A DNA stretch of 64,000 nucleotides. Origin: Bradyrhizobium sp. JYMT SZCCT0428. GTDB taxonomy: Bacteria > Pseudomonadota > Alphaproteobacteria > Rhizobiales > Xanthobacteraceae. The notes beneath the pieces were generated by a model. It had not been told where the DNA came from. It ran no database searches and was given only the letters and a program-made list of their open reading frames with translations. The position numbers and the translations under genes were made by a program. The stretch is taken from the NCBI RefSeq assembly GCF_018131075.1, contig NZ_JAFCLS010000006.1:62001-126000 (forward strand), in the 5' to 3' direction. Below are positions 27,078 to 39,770 of the stretch, piece by piece; positions within the stretch are counted from its first letter, which is position 1; the number at the start of each line of letters is the position of its first letter.

Positions 27078-28004
27078 ATGACATTCCTCTACAAGGCGAA
27101 CGCGATCCGAGGTGTGGAATGGGCGCGCTTTTTTGCAGAGCGTGCCCCGGAGCTGTCGTTCCGGCTTTGGCCTGATATCGGCGATCCGGCAGAGGTGCGT
27201 TATCTGACGGTGTGGGCGCCGCCGGAAAACATCGCCGCAACCTTCCCCAATCTCGAACTCATCTTCTCGGTCGGAGCAGGGGTCGATCAATTCGATTTCT
27301 CGCAGATCCCGCCCCATGTTCCGCTGATCCGCATGCTGGAGCCCGGCATCGCGGAGGGCATGGTTGAATATGTCACCATGGCCGTGCTTGCGCTGCACCG
27401 TGATCTCCTGCACTTCATCGACCAGCAACGCGAGCAGACATGGCGCGAGATCCGGGTCACGCCGGCTGCGAAACGACGTGTTGGCGTGATGGGCCTCGGT
27501 CTGCTCGGTCAGGCGGTGCTTGAACGGTTCAAACTATTCGGCTTTCCGCTTGCGGGCTGGAACCGCTCTCCACGCACCATCGAGGGTGTCAGGTGTTATG
27601 CGGGCCGGGAGACATTGCCCGATTTCCTCGCGCAGACCGACATCCTTGTCTGCCTGCTGCCGCTGACCGATGAAACCCGCGGCATCCTGAACACAGGTCT
27701 GTTCGAGGCGCTGCCGCGTGGTGCTAAACTCGTCAATGTCGGGCGGGGCGGGCATCTGGTCGAGGCAGACCTCATTGCGGCTCTGGAGCGCGGCCTGTTG
27801 TCGGCAGCCGTTCTCGACGTCGCCAAACCCGAGCCGTTGCCGGCGGGCCATCCGTTCTGGAGCCATCCGCGCATTCTCCTTACGCCACATATCGCCAGCA
27901 TGACGACGCCGGAAGCGGCGGTCGAATTCGTGCTCGATACCATCGGTCGCCACCGCCGCGGTGAAGCCCTGCCGGGTCGTGTCGATCGTGACCGCGGCTA
28001 CTGA
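27078..28004 (+). CDS. Glyoxylate/hydroxypyruvate reductase A-like D-2-hydroxyacid dehydrogenase
   Basis: NAD(P)H-dependent reductase of 2-oxoacids, 308 aa. Nucleotide-binding motif [16 protein letters not shown] near residue 137-150. Catalytic Arg in [13 protein letters not shown]; catalytic Glu-type region [28 protein letters not shown] supplies His. Shares the GhrA hallmark [12 protein letters not shown]. In this operon it could reduce the oxo-acid released by the FAD oxidase, which is inference from neighbourhood. Confidence 0.87.
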   Translation: MTFLYKANAIRGVEWARFFAERAPELSFRLWPDIGDPAEVRYLTVWAPPENIAATFPNLELIFSVGAGVDQFDFSQIPPHVPLIRMLEPGIAEGMVEYVTMAVLALHRDLLHFIDQQREQTWREIRVTPAAKRRVGVMGLGLLGQAVLERFKLFGFPLAGWNRSPRTIEGVRCYAGRETLPDFLAQTDILVCLLPLTDETRGILNTGLFEALPRGAKLVNVGRGGHLVEADLIAALERGLLSAAVLDVAKPEPLPAGHPFWSHPRILLTPHIASMTTPEAAVEFVLDTIGRHRRGEALPGRVDRDRGY

Positions 28005-28027
28005 AACCGGGCATTGAAAGCTTCAGG

Positions 28028-29925
<1,898 letters not shown>

Positions 29926-29955
29926 CCGGCACCCCGAATCGCATGTGAGCGCGCG

Positions 29956-32900
29956 TCAGCCCTTCACCATATCCCCGAGCAGGTTCGCCGCCACCGTCAG
30001 CTTCGCGAGCGTCAGGCCGCTGGCCACAATCTCCTCGACCGAGCGGCGGATGCGCGTCGCTTCGGGATGAGCCGCCAGCCAGTTCTCGGCGGCCTCCTGG
30101 CCGCATTGGCCGGTTGCCAGCATGTCCGCAGCCAGCCTTCTTTCGGCGGCGGCGATCTGGTCAATGGCGCGATCAATGGCGAGACGTTCGTAGTTATCGT
30201 TGGCCGGGACGCTGCGTGCCGCGGCGATAAGGCGATCGAGACGGAAATTGGCCTCGGCAGCGAAGAAGGTGGCGGCGGCGTCGCCGATGGTCCGGCTGGC
30301 GCGCTCCGCCACCGTCACGATATCCGGTGCCGAGACCAAGGCGTCGAGATCGGCGAACTCGCCTGCGACGTCGGCTGGCACGCCGGCATCGATCAGGTCC
30401 TGCCGTCGCTTGCTGCGCCCAGACTGCATGTCCTCCGGAAGGGTCTCGTTGAGTCCGGCGACGATCTCGCGGATGCTGGGGCCGAAGCGAGCGATGACCG
30501 AGTCCAGACCGGCCTTGAAATCGACGTTGCGCACATACCAGACCATACGGGAGAGCAGGAGATCCTGAATCGCAGCGTAGAGGGTAAGCTGCAATTGCCC
30601 GTCGATGCGGTTGTCGAGCGCATCGATCGCGTCGTTCAGCCGCTTCAGACCGTAGGATTCATCCACCGCCACGAAGGCCATGACAATGGTCGACACCTCG
30701 GCGTCCGTTTCGTCGATCAGGCGCACGACACATGCCGGGCCGCCGCGATTGATGACGGCATTGGCGAGATTGGTGGCGATAATCTCCCGACGAAGGCGAT
30801 GCTGCTCCACTGCAGCGGGGAATTTGTCCTCAAGCTCGCGCGGGAAGTACTGAGACAATTCGCGGGCAAGATACGGATCGTCAGGCACGCTGGCGGCGAG
30901 CAGATCGTCGTAAAGCGTCAGCTTGGCGTAAGCGAGCAGCACGGCAAGTTCCGGCCGGGTCAGGGATTGGGCGCGCCGGGCGCGTTCGGCGATCGCTGCG
31001 TCGTCGGGCAGGAATTCCACAGCGCGGCTGAGAAGGTCGCGCTGCTCGAGCGACTGCATCAGGCGCGCGAGGAAGCCGGTCTCTGCCAGGCCCTTGCGTT
31101 CGGCCAGCGAAAGCACCAGCGTCTGCAGATAATTGTTGCGCAGCACCAGGGCGCCGACCTCGTCGGTCATCGCGGCCAGCAGGCTGTTGCGGTCAGCCGC
31201 ACTGAGGTGTCCCTCGCGCTCGGGGCGCGCCAGCGCGATCTTGATATTGACCTCGACGTCGGAGGTGTTCACGCCGGCCGAATTGTCGATCGCGTCGGTG
31301 TTGAGCCTGACGCCTTTTTGCGCGGCTTCGATGCGGCCACGCTGCGTCACGCCAAGGTTGGCGCCCTCGCCGATCACCCGGGCGCGGATATCGGCGCCGG
31401 TGACGCGGATCGGATCGTTGGCGCGATCACCGACCTGATCGTCGCTTTCCCCCGACGCGCGGATATAGCTGCCGATGCCGCCAAACCAGAGCAGGTCGAC
31501 GCGCGCTTTCAGAATCGCCGTCATCACCTCGAACGGCGTGGCTTGCGGCTTGTCGAGATCAAGCAGGGTGCGCACTTCCGGAGCGAGCGCAATGGCCTTG
31601 AGAGAGCGCGAGAACACGCCGCCGCCTTGCGAGATCAGCCCCTTGTTGTAATCCTGCCAGCTTGAGCGCGGCAGGTTGAACATGCGCAGGCGTTCGGCGT
31701 GGCTGACGGCCGGGTCGGGCGAGGGATCGATGAAGATGTCGCGGTGATCGAAAGCCGCGACCAGCCTGGTCGCCGGCGACAGCAGCATGCCATTGCCGAA
31801 CACATCGCCGGACATGTCGCCCACGCCGGCGACGGTGAACGGCATGGTCTGAATGTCGGTGCCGAACTCGCGGAAGTGGCGCTTTACCGCCTCCCAGGCG
31901 CCGCGCGCGGTGATCCCCATCTTCTTGTGGTCATAGCCCTGGCTGCCGCCGGAGGCGAAGGCATCGCCGAGCCAGTGGTTCTTCTCGGTCGAGATCGCGT
32001 TGGCGATGTCGGAAAAGGTGGCGGTGCCTTTGTCGGCGGCGACGACGAGGTAGGGGTCGTCGCCGTCATGCCGCACGGTGGAGTCCGGCGACACGATGTC
32101 GTCGCCGTCGAGATTGTCGGTGAGTTCGAGCATGGAGCGAATGAAGATGCGATAGGCTTCGGTGCCTTCGGCCATGTAGGCGTCGCGATTGGAGGGCGGC
32201 GGCAGGCGCTTGGGCACGAAGCCGCCCTTGGCGCCGACAGGCACGATCACGGCGTTCTTGACCTGCTGGGCCTTGACCAGGCCGAGGATCTCGGTGCGGA
32301 AGTCTTGCGGCCGGTCAGACCAGCGCAACCCGCCGCGTGCGACCTTGCCGAAGCGCAGATGAATACCTTCGACACGCGGCGAATAGACGAAGATCTCGTA
32401 GAGCGGCCGCGGGGCCGGCAGGTCCTCGATCTTGCGCGCGTCGAACTTGAACGAGATCACCGGACGCGGATGTCCATCCTCGCCGATCTGCCACAGATTG
32501 GTGCGGATGGTTGCCTGCACCAGATTGGTGAAGCGGCGCAGGATGCGGTCTTCGTCGAGCGAAGCGACGGATTGGAGCTGTTCCTCGATCTCGGTGAGGA
32601 GGGTCGCTTCACGTGCCGAGCGCTCGGCGTCGGTGGCGGCGAGGCGCGGATCGAGGCGGGCCTGGAACAGCGCGACCATGCTGGCGGTGATCGCGGTGTT
32701 CTTGCGCAGGGTCTCCCACATGTAGTCCTGGCTGAACGGCGCGCGGATCTGGTGCAGGTAGCGGGACAGCGCGCGGATGGTCGAAACCTCGCGCCAGCTC
32801 AGGGCCGTACGCAGGATGAGGGCGTTGTATCCGTCGGATTCGGCCCGATCGCCGACCACCGCCATGATCGAGGCTTCCAGCCGATGGCCGAATTCCGAGC

Positions 32901-34779
32901 TGATCACGATCGGCTTGCCGTCGTTGGCCTCGATCGTCATGTCGTGCAGCCATACCGGCGCCGGCGCCGGCATGGCGCGAGGCACGATCTGATAGGTGCG
33001 CTCGTTGACGACGCGCAGGCCGTGATGTTCGATCACCGGCACCCGGTACGACAGCGACAGGGGTGCGCCAAGCGAGAAGACCTTGAGACCGAAGCGCGTT
33101 GGATCGTTCTCGCCCTCGATGTGGTGGGCCGAAATCGCCACCGGCCGCGCCGGGGTAAGCTTTTCGATGGTGGCGATATCGGCAATCGCCTGCGAGGTGC
33201 CGAAGGCCTCCGTGTAGCCGCCGGTGAAGGCCTGGGCGTAACGGTTGGCGAGCATGCGCGCTCGCATGCCGTCGGTGGAGGCGGCGAGCGCCGCCTTCAG
33301 CTTGTCGCCCCAGGTCGCGGCGATGGTGCTGATCTCGGATTCCAGCATAGCGCGCTCGACGACAGGCGTTTTGCCCTCATAGCGCCCGATGATGTAGTGG
33401 ACGCGCGCAAGCGATCCTTCGGGGAAGGAAGCGTACGAGGCGGCCAAGCGCCCCTTGTAGACCTGCGCCAGGAATTCCCCGACGCGCATGCGCACATCGG
33501 TGTCATATTTCTCGCGCGGAATGAAGACAAGGATGGAGACGAAACGGTCGAACTTGTCGGCCCGTGCCAGTGCCCGCACGCGGGGACGCTCATAGAGCGT
33601 CAGGACATCCATGACGAAATTGTAGAGCGTTGTGGCATCGAGCTGGAAGAGCTCGTCGCGTGGATAGTCTTCGAGGATATGAAGGACGGCCTTGCCTGAG
33701 TGACTGGCCGGGTCGAAGCCGGCGCGCTCCAACACCAGTTCGACCTTGTGGCGGACATAGGGGATCTGCCGCGCCGAGCGGGTATAGGCACCCGAGGTGA
33801 ACAGGCCGACGAGGCGCAACTCGCCCTCCAGCCGCCCGTCGGGTGCATAGAGTTTGATGCCGACATAGTCCATGCGGACGCGCCGATGAACACGGCTGTT
33901 CACATTGGCCTTGACCACCATCAGGACGGTCGGCTCGCGCATGAATTCGCGGATTTCCGGCGTCATGACCACCATTTCGGCGCCGCGGCGAAGAACCTTC
34001 ACATCGGGATCACGCAGGATGCCGAGGCCTTCGCCGGTGCTGATGTCGTCCGGCGCATCGGCGTCGGGCGAGAATCGATATTCGCGCAAGCCCAGGAAGG
34101 TGAAATTGTCGGCGCACAGCCATTGCAGGAACTGGTTGGCTTCGGCGACCTCGTCGATCGGCAGCGGCGGCGGATTGGAGCGGAAGGTCATGATCGCCTG
34201 CTCGACCCGGGCGCGCATGGCCCGCCAGTCGGCGACGCAGGCGCGCACGTCGTTAAGCGTCCTAGTCAGGCCCTCGATCAGCTTCTGGCGGTCGGCATCG
34301 GCGTCCAGGCGCGCGATGTGGAAATGAATCAGGCTTTCGCGTTCGCCCTTTGCTCCCTCGGGCAGCGCTTCGCCGTAGAAATGCACCAGCTTGCCTTGCT
34401 CGTTGCGCTCCACGGCGATGATCGGGTGGGCGACCAGCGTGACCTCGATGCCCCGCTCGGCGAGCTCCGCCATGGTGGAATCGAACAGGAAGGGCATGTT
34501 GTCGTTGAGAACTTCGAGCACGGAAATCTCGCGCCCGTCGGGCATCATCGGATTGACGACACGGATGTCGGCACGGCCCGTCGTGCGTTGCTGCACATGC
34601 TCCCAGGCCTGTTCCGCCAGGAAGGCCAGCGAGGCCGCATCGTAGTTGGCGAGGTCCTCGAGATTGGTATGGCCGAACAGATGCTCGGCAAAGGATCGGG
34701 GCGCCTTGCCCGGCTGCACGTTACCCGCGGCTTCGTGGATCAGGGTCGCCCGGGCCTTGTCGTCACGCCACGACGCCAT
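29956..34779 (-). CDS. gdhB: NAD-specific glutamate dehydrogenase, 180-kDa class
   Basis: Oxidative deamination of glutamate to 2-oxoglutarate with NAD, 1607 aa, the size of the large bacterial class. It starts with an ACT-like regulatory region (about residues 60-160, [24 protein letters not shown]). The catalytic core lies in the second half: [56 protein letters not shown] and [22 protein letters not shown] 7 nt upstream of the ATG at 34779 ([11 protein letters not shown]) sets the start over Met 34791. It is convergent with the importer operon, so it may help use imported amino acids. Confidence 0.95.
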   Translation of the reverse strand: MASWRDDKARATLIHEAAGNVQPGKAPRSFAEHLFGHTNLEDLANYDAASLAFLAEQAWEHVQQRTTGRADIRVVNPMMPDGREISVLEVLNDNMPFLFDSTMAELAERGIEVTLVAHPIIAVERNEQGKLVHFYGEALPEGAKGERESLIHFHIARLDADADRQKLIEGLTRTLNDVRACVADWRAMRARVEQAIMTFRSNPPPLPIDEVAEANQFLQWLCADNFTFLGLREYRFSPDADAPDDISTGEGLGILRDPDVKVLRRGAEMVVMTPEIREFMREPTVLMVVKANVNSRVHRRVRMDYVGIKLYAPDGRLEGELRLVGLFTSGAYTRSARQIPYVRHKVELVLERAGFDPASHSGKAVLHILEDYPRDELFQLDATTLYNFVMDVLTLYERPRVRALARADKFDRFVSILVFIPREKYDTDVRMRVGEFLAQVYKGRLAASYASFPEGSLARVHYIIGRYEGKTPVVERAMLESEISTIAATWGDKLKAALAASTDGMRARMLANRYAQAFTGGYTEAFGTSQAIADIATIEKLTPARPVAISAHHIEGENDPTRFGLKVFSLGAPLSLSYRVPVIEHHGLRVVNERTYQIVPRAMPAPAPVWLHDMTIEANDGKPIVISSEFGHRLEASIMAVVGDRAESDGYNALILRTALSWREVSTIRALSRYLHQIRAPFSQDYMWETLRKNTAITASMVALFQARLDPRLAATDAERSAREATLLTEIEEQLQSVASLDEDRILRRFTNLVQATIRTNLWQIGEDGHPRPVISFKFDARKIEDLPAPRPLYEIFVYSPRVEGIHLRFGKVARGGLRWSDRPQDFRTEILGLVKAQQVKNAVIVPVGAKGGFVPKRLPPPSNRDAYMAEGTEAYRIFIRSMLELTDNLDGDDIVSPDSTVRHDGDDPYLVVAADKGTATFSDIANAISTEKNHWLGDAFASGGSQGYDHKKMGITARGAWEAVKRHFREFGTDIQTMPFTVAGVGDMSGDVFGNGMLLSPATRLVAAFDHRDIFIDPSPDPAVSHAERLRMFNLPRSSWQDYNKGLISQGGGVFSRSLKAIALAPEVRTLLDLDKPQATPFEVMTAILKARVDLLWFGGIGSYIRASGESDDQVGDRANDPIRVTGADIRARVIGEGANLGVTQRGRIEAAQKGVRLNTDAIDNSAGVNTSDVEVNIKIALARPEREGHLSAADRNSLLAAMTDEVGALVLRNNYLQTLVLSLAERKGLAETGFLARLMQSLEQRDLLSRAVEFLPDDAAIAERARRAQSLTRPELAVLLAYAKLTLYDDLLAASVPDDPYLARELSQYFPRELEDKFPAAVEQHRLRREIIATNLANAVINRGGPACVVRLIDETDAEVSTIVMAFVAVDESYGLKRLNDAIDALDNRIDGQLQLTLYAAIQDLLLSRMVWYVRNVDFKAGLDSVIARFGPSIREIVAGLNETLPEDMQSGRSKRRQDLIDAGVPADVAGEFADLDALVSAPDIVTVAERASRTIGDAAATFFAAEANFRLDRLIAAARSVPANDNYERLAIDRAIDQIAAAERRLAADMLATGQCGQEAAENWLAAHPEATRIRRSVEEIVASGLTLAKLTVAANLLGDMVKG

Positions 34780-35174
34780 AAGGTCCTCCATTTCTCTCGC
34801 CGTCTGACCGCAGCCGCGATCGTTCGCTTGATTCTGGAGTGCATCTCTTTGAGCGCATCGCTTTGGCCGGGATTGATCACGTGCGCGCAATCCCCGGTCT
34901 CGGAGCCTCAGCAACCCTTGAAGATTATGCCATCAAATCTCGAGAAATGCATCTTCAGTATGCGTTTCAGCCGACTTCGAGAGGCTTGACTTGCTGGGCA
35001 AGTAGGTTGTGGAGGTCGCAAAAGGTCACCCGCCACGGCGCATTCGCGCAAGCCTTGCTGGTACAGCTTACGAACGGGGGAATTCTTGCAGCAGAGGGGG
35101 GCCGAATCTTGCGCGGCTGATCGCGGCTCCGCCGGTGGCAGTAAGCTCACCGGCGGTCGCAGACGATGGCCGGG
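34780..35174. other. Intergenic region between gdh and gfa
   Basis: No gene is visible. It holds the gdh promoter side. Near 35129-35158 there is a CCGCCGGTG...CACCGGCGG hairpin without a T run, about 20 bp after the gfa stop, which may end the formaldehyde-oxidation transcript. Confidence 0.45.
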
Positions 35175-35744
35175 TCAGGCCGCTTTGGCTTTCGATTTCG
35201 CCACGTGGGTAGCGATCGCATCCATCAGCGGCGGCGACAGGCAATCATAGGGTTCGAGCCCGAGCTCTGTAAGGCGGGATCTGATCCCCGCCATGTCGGA
35301 CGGAGCGACACCGGCTTCGATCACGGACGATACGAACGCGGCAAACCCTGGTGCCGCCGAACCGGTTTCCTGGAATAGTTCGGGGTGGATGAAGTCGAGG
35401 CCGTAGAACGGATGTCCCTTGTTCTCGATCCGGCCGTACATATGCGTGCCGCAGGCCTTGCAGGCGTGGCGCTGGATCGCCGCTGACGCGTCGACAATTT
35501 GCAGCTTGTCGCCGTTTTCCAGCACCGACACATTTTCGCGTGGCACGACCGCCACCACCGAGAAGGTTGCCCCGGCCGGCTTCCAGCATTTGGTGCAGCC
35601 GCAGGCGTGGTTGTGGGCGACATCACCCTTGATGCCGACCTTGACCGCCTTGTCCGCGCACTTGCAGGCAAGGGTGCCGCCGGCAAAGCTGCCCGATCCT
35701 TTCTTGACGCCGTTGTCGACCGATGGGTGGATGTGAACAGTCAT
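35175..35744 (-). CDS. gfa: S-(hydroxymethyl)glutathione synthase (glutathione-dependent formaldehyde-activating enzyme)
   Basis: Speeds condensation of formaldehyde with glutathione, 189 aa, the normal length. Zinc-binding cysteines are in [21 protein letters not shown] and [13 protein letters not shown], the Gfa family pattern. GGAGG precedes the ATG at 35744. It lies 35 bp downstream of the formaldehyde dehydrogenase gene on the same strand, so the two form an operon that removes the formaldehyde made by XoxF. Confidence 0.95.
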   Translation of the reverse strand: MTVHIHPSVDNGVKKGSGSFAGGTLACKCADKAVKVGIKGDVAHNHACGCTKCWKPAGATFSVVAVVPRENVSVLENGDKLQIVDASAAIQRHACKACGTHMYGRIENKGHPFYGLDFIHPELFQETGSAAPGFAAFVSSVIEAGVAPSDMAGIRSRLTELGLEPYDCLSPPLMDAIATHVAKSKAKAA

Positions 35745-35779
35745 GGGCCTATCCTCCTTATGTTTGACGTTCTTTGGCT

Positions 35780-36889
35780 TTAGAAAACGACGACCGAACG
35801 GATCGACTTGCCCTCGTGCATCAGATCGAAGCCCTTGTTGATCTCCTCCAGCTTGAGGACGTGGGTGATCATCGGGTCGATCTCGATCTTTCCGTTCATG
35901 TACCAGTCAACGATCTTAGGGACATCGGTACGGCCGCGCGCGCCGCCGAACGCAGTGCCTTTCCACACCCGGCCGGTCACCAGCTGGAACGGCCGGGTCG
36001 CGATTTCCTTGCCGGATTCAGCTACCCCGATCACGACAGAGGCACCCCAGCCGCGATGGCACGCCTCGAGCGCCTGGCGCATCACGGTGGTGTTGCCGGT
36101 GCAGTCGAAGGTGTAGTCGGCGCCGCCGTCGGTGAGCGTGACCAAATGCGCAACGATGTCGCCACCGACCTTGGTCGGGTTGACGAAATGGGTCATGCCG
36201 AAGCGGCGGCCCCATGCTTCCTTGCTGTCGTTGATGTCGACGCCGATGATCTTGTCGGCGCCGACCATTTTGGCGCCCTGAATCACGTTGAGCCCGATTC
36301 CGCCAAGTCCGAACACCACCACATTGGCGCCCGGCGTGACCTTGGCGGTGTTGACCACCGCGCCGACCCCGGTCGTCACGCCGCAGCCGATGTAGCAGCT
36401 CTTGTCGAACGGGGCGTCTTCGCGGATCTTCGCCAGCGCAATTTCCGGCAGCACGGTAAAGTTCGAGAACGTCGAGCAGCCCATGTAGTGGAAGACGGGC
36501 TTGCCCTTGTAGCTGAACCGCGACGTGCCGTCGGGCATCACGCCCTTGCCCTGCGTGGCGCGAATTGCAGTGCAAAGGTTCGTCTTTTGACTGAGACAGC
36601 TTTTGCACTGGCGGCATTCGGGTGTGTAAAGCGGGATCACGTGGTCGCCCGGCTTCAGTGACGTGACGCCCGCGCCGACCTCGCGAACGATGCCGGCGCC
36701 CTCATGGCCGAGGATCGAAGGAAAGATTCCCTCGCTGTCGAAACCGTCAAGCGTATAGGCGTCGGTGTGGCAAATCCCGGTCGCCTTTATCTCGACAAGG
36801 ACCTCACCGGCCTTCGGCCCCTCCAGATCGACTTCAACAATTTCGAGAGGCTTTTTCGCTTCGAAAGCGACAGCAGCGCGCGTCTTCAT
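35780..36889 (-). CDS. frmA: S-(hydroxymethyl)glutathione dehydrogenase (class III alcohol dehydrogenase)
   Basis: Oxidises S-hydroxymethylglutathione to S-formylglutathione with NAD, about 369 aa. Catalytic zinc site [14 protein letters not shown] and [12 protein letters not shown]. Structural zinc cysteines are in [18 protein letters not shown]-binding motif [17 protein letters not shown] 7 nt before the ATG at 36889 favours [11 protein letters not shown] over the Met four codons earlier. It sits between xoxF-cytochrome and gfa on one strand, giving a methanol-to-formyl-glutathione gene order. Confidence 0.95.
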   Translation of the reverse strand: MKTRAAVAFEAKKPLEIVEVDLEGPKAGEVLVEIKATGICHTDAYTLDGFDSEGIFPSILGHEGAGIVREVGAGVTSLKPGDHVIPLYTPECRQCKSCLSQKTNLCTAIRATQGKGVMPDGTSRFSYKGKPVFHYMGCSTFSNFTVLPEIALAKIREDAPFDKSCYIGCGVTTGVGAVVNTAKVTPGANVVVFGLGGIGLNVIQGAKMVGADKIIGVDINDSKEAWGRRFGMTHFVNPTKVGGDIVAHLVTLTDGGADYTFDCTGNTTVMRQALEACHRGWGASVVIGVAESGKEIATRPFQLVTGRVWKGTAFGGARGRTDVPKIVDWYMNGKIEIDPMITHVLKLEEINKGFDLMHEGKSIRSVVVF

Positions 36890-36956
36890 TCCAGACTCCA
36901 CTTTTCGTCTTGAGGGCGCTGCAAGGACATCTGTCCCCCGCGCTCACTCCGGATGA

Positions 36957-37475
36957 TCATTTCCTGCCCATGCAGGAATTCTCCGCCTCGGTGTAGGCGT
37001 CAGGCTTGTCTTCCTTTTTGGCAGGACGCACGCGCCCGACCGCGTCATTGGCGCGGGCGCGAAGATAGATGTAGAGGTCGTCCATGTAGCAGGCAACGTT
37101 CGGATTATCGCCGAGCGCCGGCATCACGTTCTCCTGCGACGAACTCACATTCTTGCGGCCGCTCGCGACAACGCCGACGAAGTCTCCGTAGCTCATGGTC
37201 TTGACCGAATCCGTGAGGGCAGGGGCGTAGGTCGATCCCATCCCGTCGGGGCCATGGCAGACATGGCATTCCGAGTGATAGCGGCGGTATCCCGAGTAAG
37301 TGTACCAATCCACCGTGCCGTCAGGGGCGACCTTGAAGGTCGGAGTGCCTTCCTTGTCGAAGTACTTTCCGTCCTCGGACTTGACGGCCGTCGGATCGAC
37401 CGCGTCTGCAGCTGATGTAACTCCTCCGGATACCGCGAAGATCATTGCGGCGCCCACAAACCAGATTTTACGCAA
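36957..37475 (-). CDS. Methanol-metabolism c-type cytochrome (probable XoxF electron acceptor)
   Basis: A periplasmic cytochrome c of 172 aa. Starting at a TTG (37475) preceded by GAGGA, the protein begins MRKIWFVGAAMIFAVSGGVTSAADA, a signal peptide. No ATG gives a sensible leader. One haem site is present, Cys70-His-Val-Cys73-His74 (HSECHVCHGPDGMGSTYAPAL). A likely Met ligand is in QENVMPALGDNPNV. Cysteines in NVACYMDD and ENSCMGRK may form a disulfide, as in the four-cysteine methanol cytochrome family. Directly downstream of xoxF, it should carry electrons from XoxF (XoxG role). Confidence 0.87.
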   Translation of the reverse strand: MRKIWFVGAAMIFAVSGGVTSAADAVDPTAVKSEDGKYFDKEGTPTFKVAPDGTVDWYTYSGYRRYHSECHVCHGPDGMGSTYAPALTDSVKTMSYGDFVGVVASGRKNVSSSQENVMPALGDNPNVACYMDDLYIYLRARANDAVGRVRPAKKEDKPDAYTEAENSCMGRK

Positions 37476-37507
37476 GAGATTGTCCTCGGGATTCGTTGGG
37501 AAGTGCC

Positions 37508-37536
37508 CCGGCGCATGGAGCCAGTCCATGCGCCGG
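37508..37536 (-). promoter_or_regulatory. Intercistronic hairpin between xoxF and the cytochrome gene
   Basis: CCGGCGCATGG-AGCCAGT-CCATGCGCCGG is a perfect 11-bp stem with a 7-nt loop and no following T run. It lies 18 bp after the xoxF stop and 33 bp before the cytochrome start. It could stabilise xoxF mRNA or attenuate read-through, giving more XoxF than cytochrome. Confidence 0.7.
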
Positions 37537-37553
37537 AACGTAGATGGTTCAGC

Positions 37554-39359
37554 TCACTGCGGCAGGGCGAATACGGTCAGTGATCCGCCGAGCGCCGTGT
37601 AGTTGCTCAGTGCGGCGTAGCCGCCGACCGCGCCGAGACCAGCGGTCGGATCGGTCAGACCGGCCGCAAGGCCGATGCCAGCCCAGCCACCGACGCCGGA
37701 CAGCACTGCGACATACTGCCGGCCGCCCTGCTCATAGGTCGTGACGTTGCCGATGATGCCGGACGGGGTCCTGAACTTGTAGAGTTCCTTGCCCGTCTTG
37801 GCATCGACCGCCTTGAGGTAACCTTCGAGCGTTCCGTAGAACACCACGCCGCCGGCGGTGGCGAGCGCACCGGACCACACCGAGAACTGCTCCTTGTTCG
37901 ACCACACGATCTTGCCGGTCTTGTTGTCCCAGGCAATGAAGTTGCCCATGTGGGATTCGCCGGGGGGCGGGTACATCGAGAGCGTCGCCCCGACATAGGG
38001 CTGGCCTGCGGTGTAGCTCACCTTGAACGGCTCATAGTCCATGCAGACGTGGTTGGTCGGAACATAGAACAGCTGGGTGTCCGGCGAGTAGGCTGCCGGC
38101 TGCTCGTCCTTGGTGCCGAGCGCGGCCGGGCAGATGCCCTTGGTATTCTTGTCCTCGCCGGTCTGTTCGGTCGAATATTGACTGACGACCTTGGGACGGC
38201 CGTAGGTCGGCGAGCTCTTGTTCATGTCGACGCCGGTGGTCCAGTTGACCTTCGGATCGTACTTCTCGGCTACCAGCAGCTCACCGTTGACACGGTCGAG
38301 CGTATAGGCGAGCCCGTTCCGGTCGAAATGGGTGAGAAGCTTGCGCTCCGCGCCATTGAACTGCTGATCGCTCAGGATCATTTCATTGACGCCGTCATAG
38401 TCCCATTCATCATGGGGCGTCATCTGGTAGACCCAGCGGGCCATCCCGGTATCGGCATTGCGCGCAAAAATGGTCATCGACCATTTGTTGTCGCCCGGGC
38501 GCTGCTTCGGGTTCCAGGTCGAGGGATTTCCCGAGCCGTAGTAGACCATGTTGAGCGCGGGGTCATAGGACAGCCAGCCCCATGTGCAGCCGCCGCCGAT
38601 CTTCCATTGATCGCCTTGCCAGGTCTTGATGCTCGAGTCCTTGCCGATCGGCTTGCCGAGATCGGTCGTCTTGTCGGGGTCGACCATGATCTGGTCGTCC
38701 GGCCCTTCGGAGAAGGCCCGCCACACTTGCTTGCCTGACTTGAGGTCGTAGGCGGTGACGTGACACTGCACGCCGAACTCGCCGCCGGAGATGCCAACCA
38801 GGACCTTGTCCTTGATGACGAGCGGCGCGGAAGTGCCGGTTGCGCCCTTGCCGGGATCACCATTCTTCGCCGACCACTCAAGTTTGCCGGTCTTGGCGTC
38901 GAGAGCGACCAGCGTGGTGTCGGCCTGGTGCAGGAAGATCTTGCCGTCGCCGTAGGCCACGCCACGGTTTACGGTGTCGCAGCACATCACCGGAATGACG
39001 TTCGGATCCTGCTTCGGCTCGTACTTCCAGACGATCTGGTTGTCCTTGGATAGGTCAAGGGCATAGACCTTGTTTGGGAACGGCGTGTGGACATACATCA
39101 TGTTGCCGATGATGAGCGGTCCGCCTTCGTGGCCACGCAGCACGCCGGTCGAGAAGGTCCAGGCGACCTGGAGCTTGCCGACATTGGCTGCCGTGATCTG
39201 GTTGAGTTTCGAGTAGCGCGTATTGGCGTAGTCGCCTGCCGGCATCACCCAATCTTTCGGGTTCTGCGACATTTTGATCAATTCCTCGTTGGCTACGGCG
39301 CTGCCCACGGCGAACGCCGCCATGGAACCAAGACAAGTTGCAAATAGCAGTCTGCGCAT
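37554..39359 (-). CDS. xoxF: Lanthanide-dependent methanol dehydrogenase XoxF
   Basis: Periplasmic PQQ enzyme oxidising methanol, 601 aa. Signal peptide [23 protein letters not shown]. The vicinal disulfide Cys126-Cys127 is in [16 protein letters not shown]. The catalytic Asp320 and the extra Asp322 in [11 protein letters not shown] identify the XoxF (rare-earth) type; MxaF has Ala at the second position. Propeller repeats ([32 protein letters not shown]) and the [21 protein letters not shown] end are typical of the XoxF5 clade by memory. GGGAGGA precedes the ATG. First gene of xoxF-cytochrome, with frmA and gfa downstream; divergent from an AraC regulator. Confidence 0.95.
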   Translation of the reverse strand: MRRLLFATCLGSMAAFAVGSAVANEELIKMSQNPKDWVMPAGDYANTRYSKLNQITAANVGKLQVAWTFSTGVLRGHEGGPLIIGNMMYVHTPFPNKVYALDLSKDNQIVWKYEPKQDPNVIPVMCCDTVNRGVAYGDGKIFLHQADTTLVALDAKTGKLEWSAKNGDPGKGATGTSAPLVIKDKVLVGISGGEFGVQCHVTAYDLKSGKQVWRAFSEGPDDQIMVDPDKTTDLGKPIGKDSSIKTWQGDQWKIGGGCTWGWLSYDPALNMVYYGSGNPSTWNPKQRPGDNKWSMTIFARNADTGMARWVYQMTPHDEWDYDGVNEMILSDQQFNGAERKLLTHFDRNGLAYTLDRVNGELLVAEKYDPKVNWTTGVDMNKSSPTYGRPKVVSQYSTEQTGEDKNTKGICPAALGTKDEQPAAYSPDTQLFYVPTNHVCMDYEPFKVSYTAGQPYVGATLSMYPPPGESHMGNFIAWDNKTGKIVWSNKEQFSVWSGALATAGGVVFYGTLEGYLKAVDAKTGKELYKFRTPSGIIGNVTTYEQGGRQYVAVLSGVGGWAGIGLAAGLTDPTAGLGAVGGYAALSNYTALGGSLTVFALPQ

Positions 39360-39454
39360 TGCGTCCTCCCACTGATGAAGCCCAGGTACCGCCGAGGTGG
39401 CGGCCCACTTTTTCGATTTTGTCCCGTATCTTTATCCCGTTCGGGAATGGGAAA

Positions 39455-39491
39455 CTTGCCCAAGAGGGAAGGGCATTTGCTCCAAAGCGAA
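39455..39491 (+). promoter_or_regulatory. Two-box direct repeat in the xoxF/araC intergenic region
   Basis: Box 1 CTTGCCCAAGAGGGAA (39455-39470) and box 2 TTTGCTCCAAAGCGAA (39476-39491) are 16-nt direct repeats with a 21-nt period, two helical turns. The same pair with the same spacing is found at 44372-44408. It is about 95 bp upstream of xoxF and 280 bp upstream of araC. The arrangement suits an AraC-family activator. Confidence 0.65.
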
Positions 39492-39696
39492 CCTCGGCGA
39501 ACTTTCTGTTTTCTGCTGGAATCGCTGTGGGCGTTGCCACACATAAGGCAGCGTTTGGGCGGCCGCTGTGCGGCGCACTACGACGGATGTCGCACGATCG
39601 AGGTAACCTTCCCCTTGACGGCGCAGAAACTAAGTCGGAGGATTGTCAAGTGGATGCCGGGACATACGTTGCTTAGGCAACAACGATCGTTCTAAA

Positions 39697-39710
39697 TTGA
39701 GGTAAATCAA
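39697..39710. promoter_or_regulatory. FixK/FNR-type box upstream of the AraC gene
   Basis: TTGAGGTAAATCAA has perfect TTGA-N6-TCAA symmetry, the CRP/FNR-family consensus used by FixK2 in Bradyrhizobium. Its centre is about 67 bp before the araC start, so a start site at about 39745 would place it at -41.5, the class II activator position. Confidence 0.6.
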
Positions 39711-39770
39711 ACTTCACCGTGACCGAGTCTCCCGCGGCAACAGTTACATTTCTCGAATCGGTGGCTGGCA

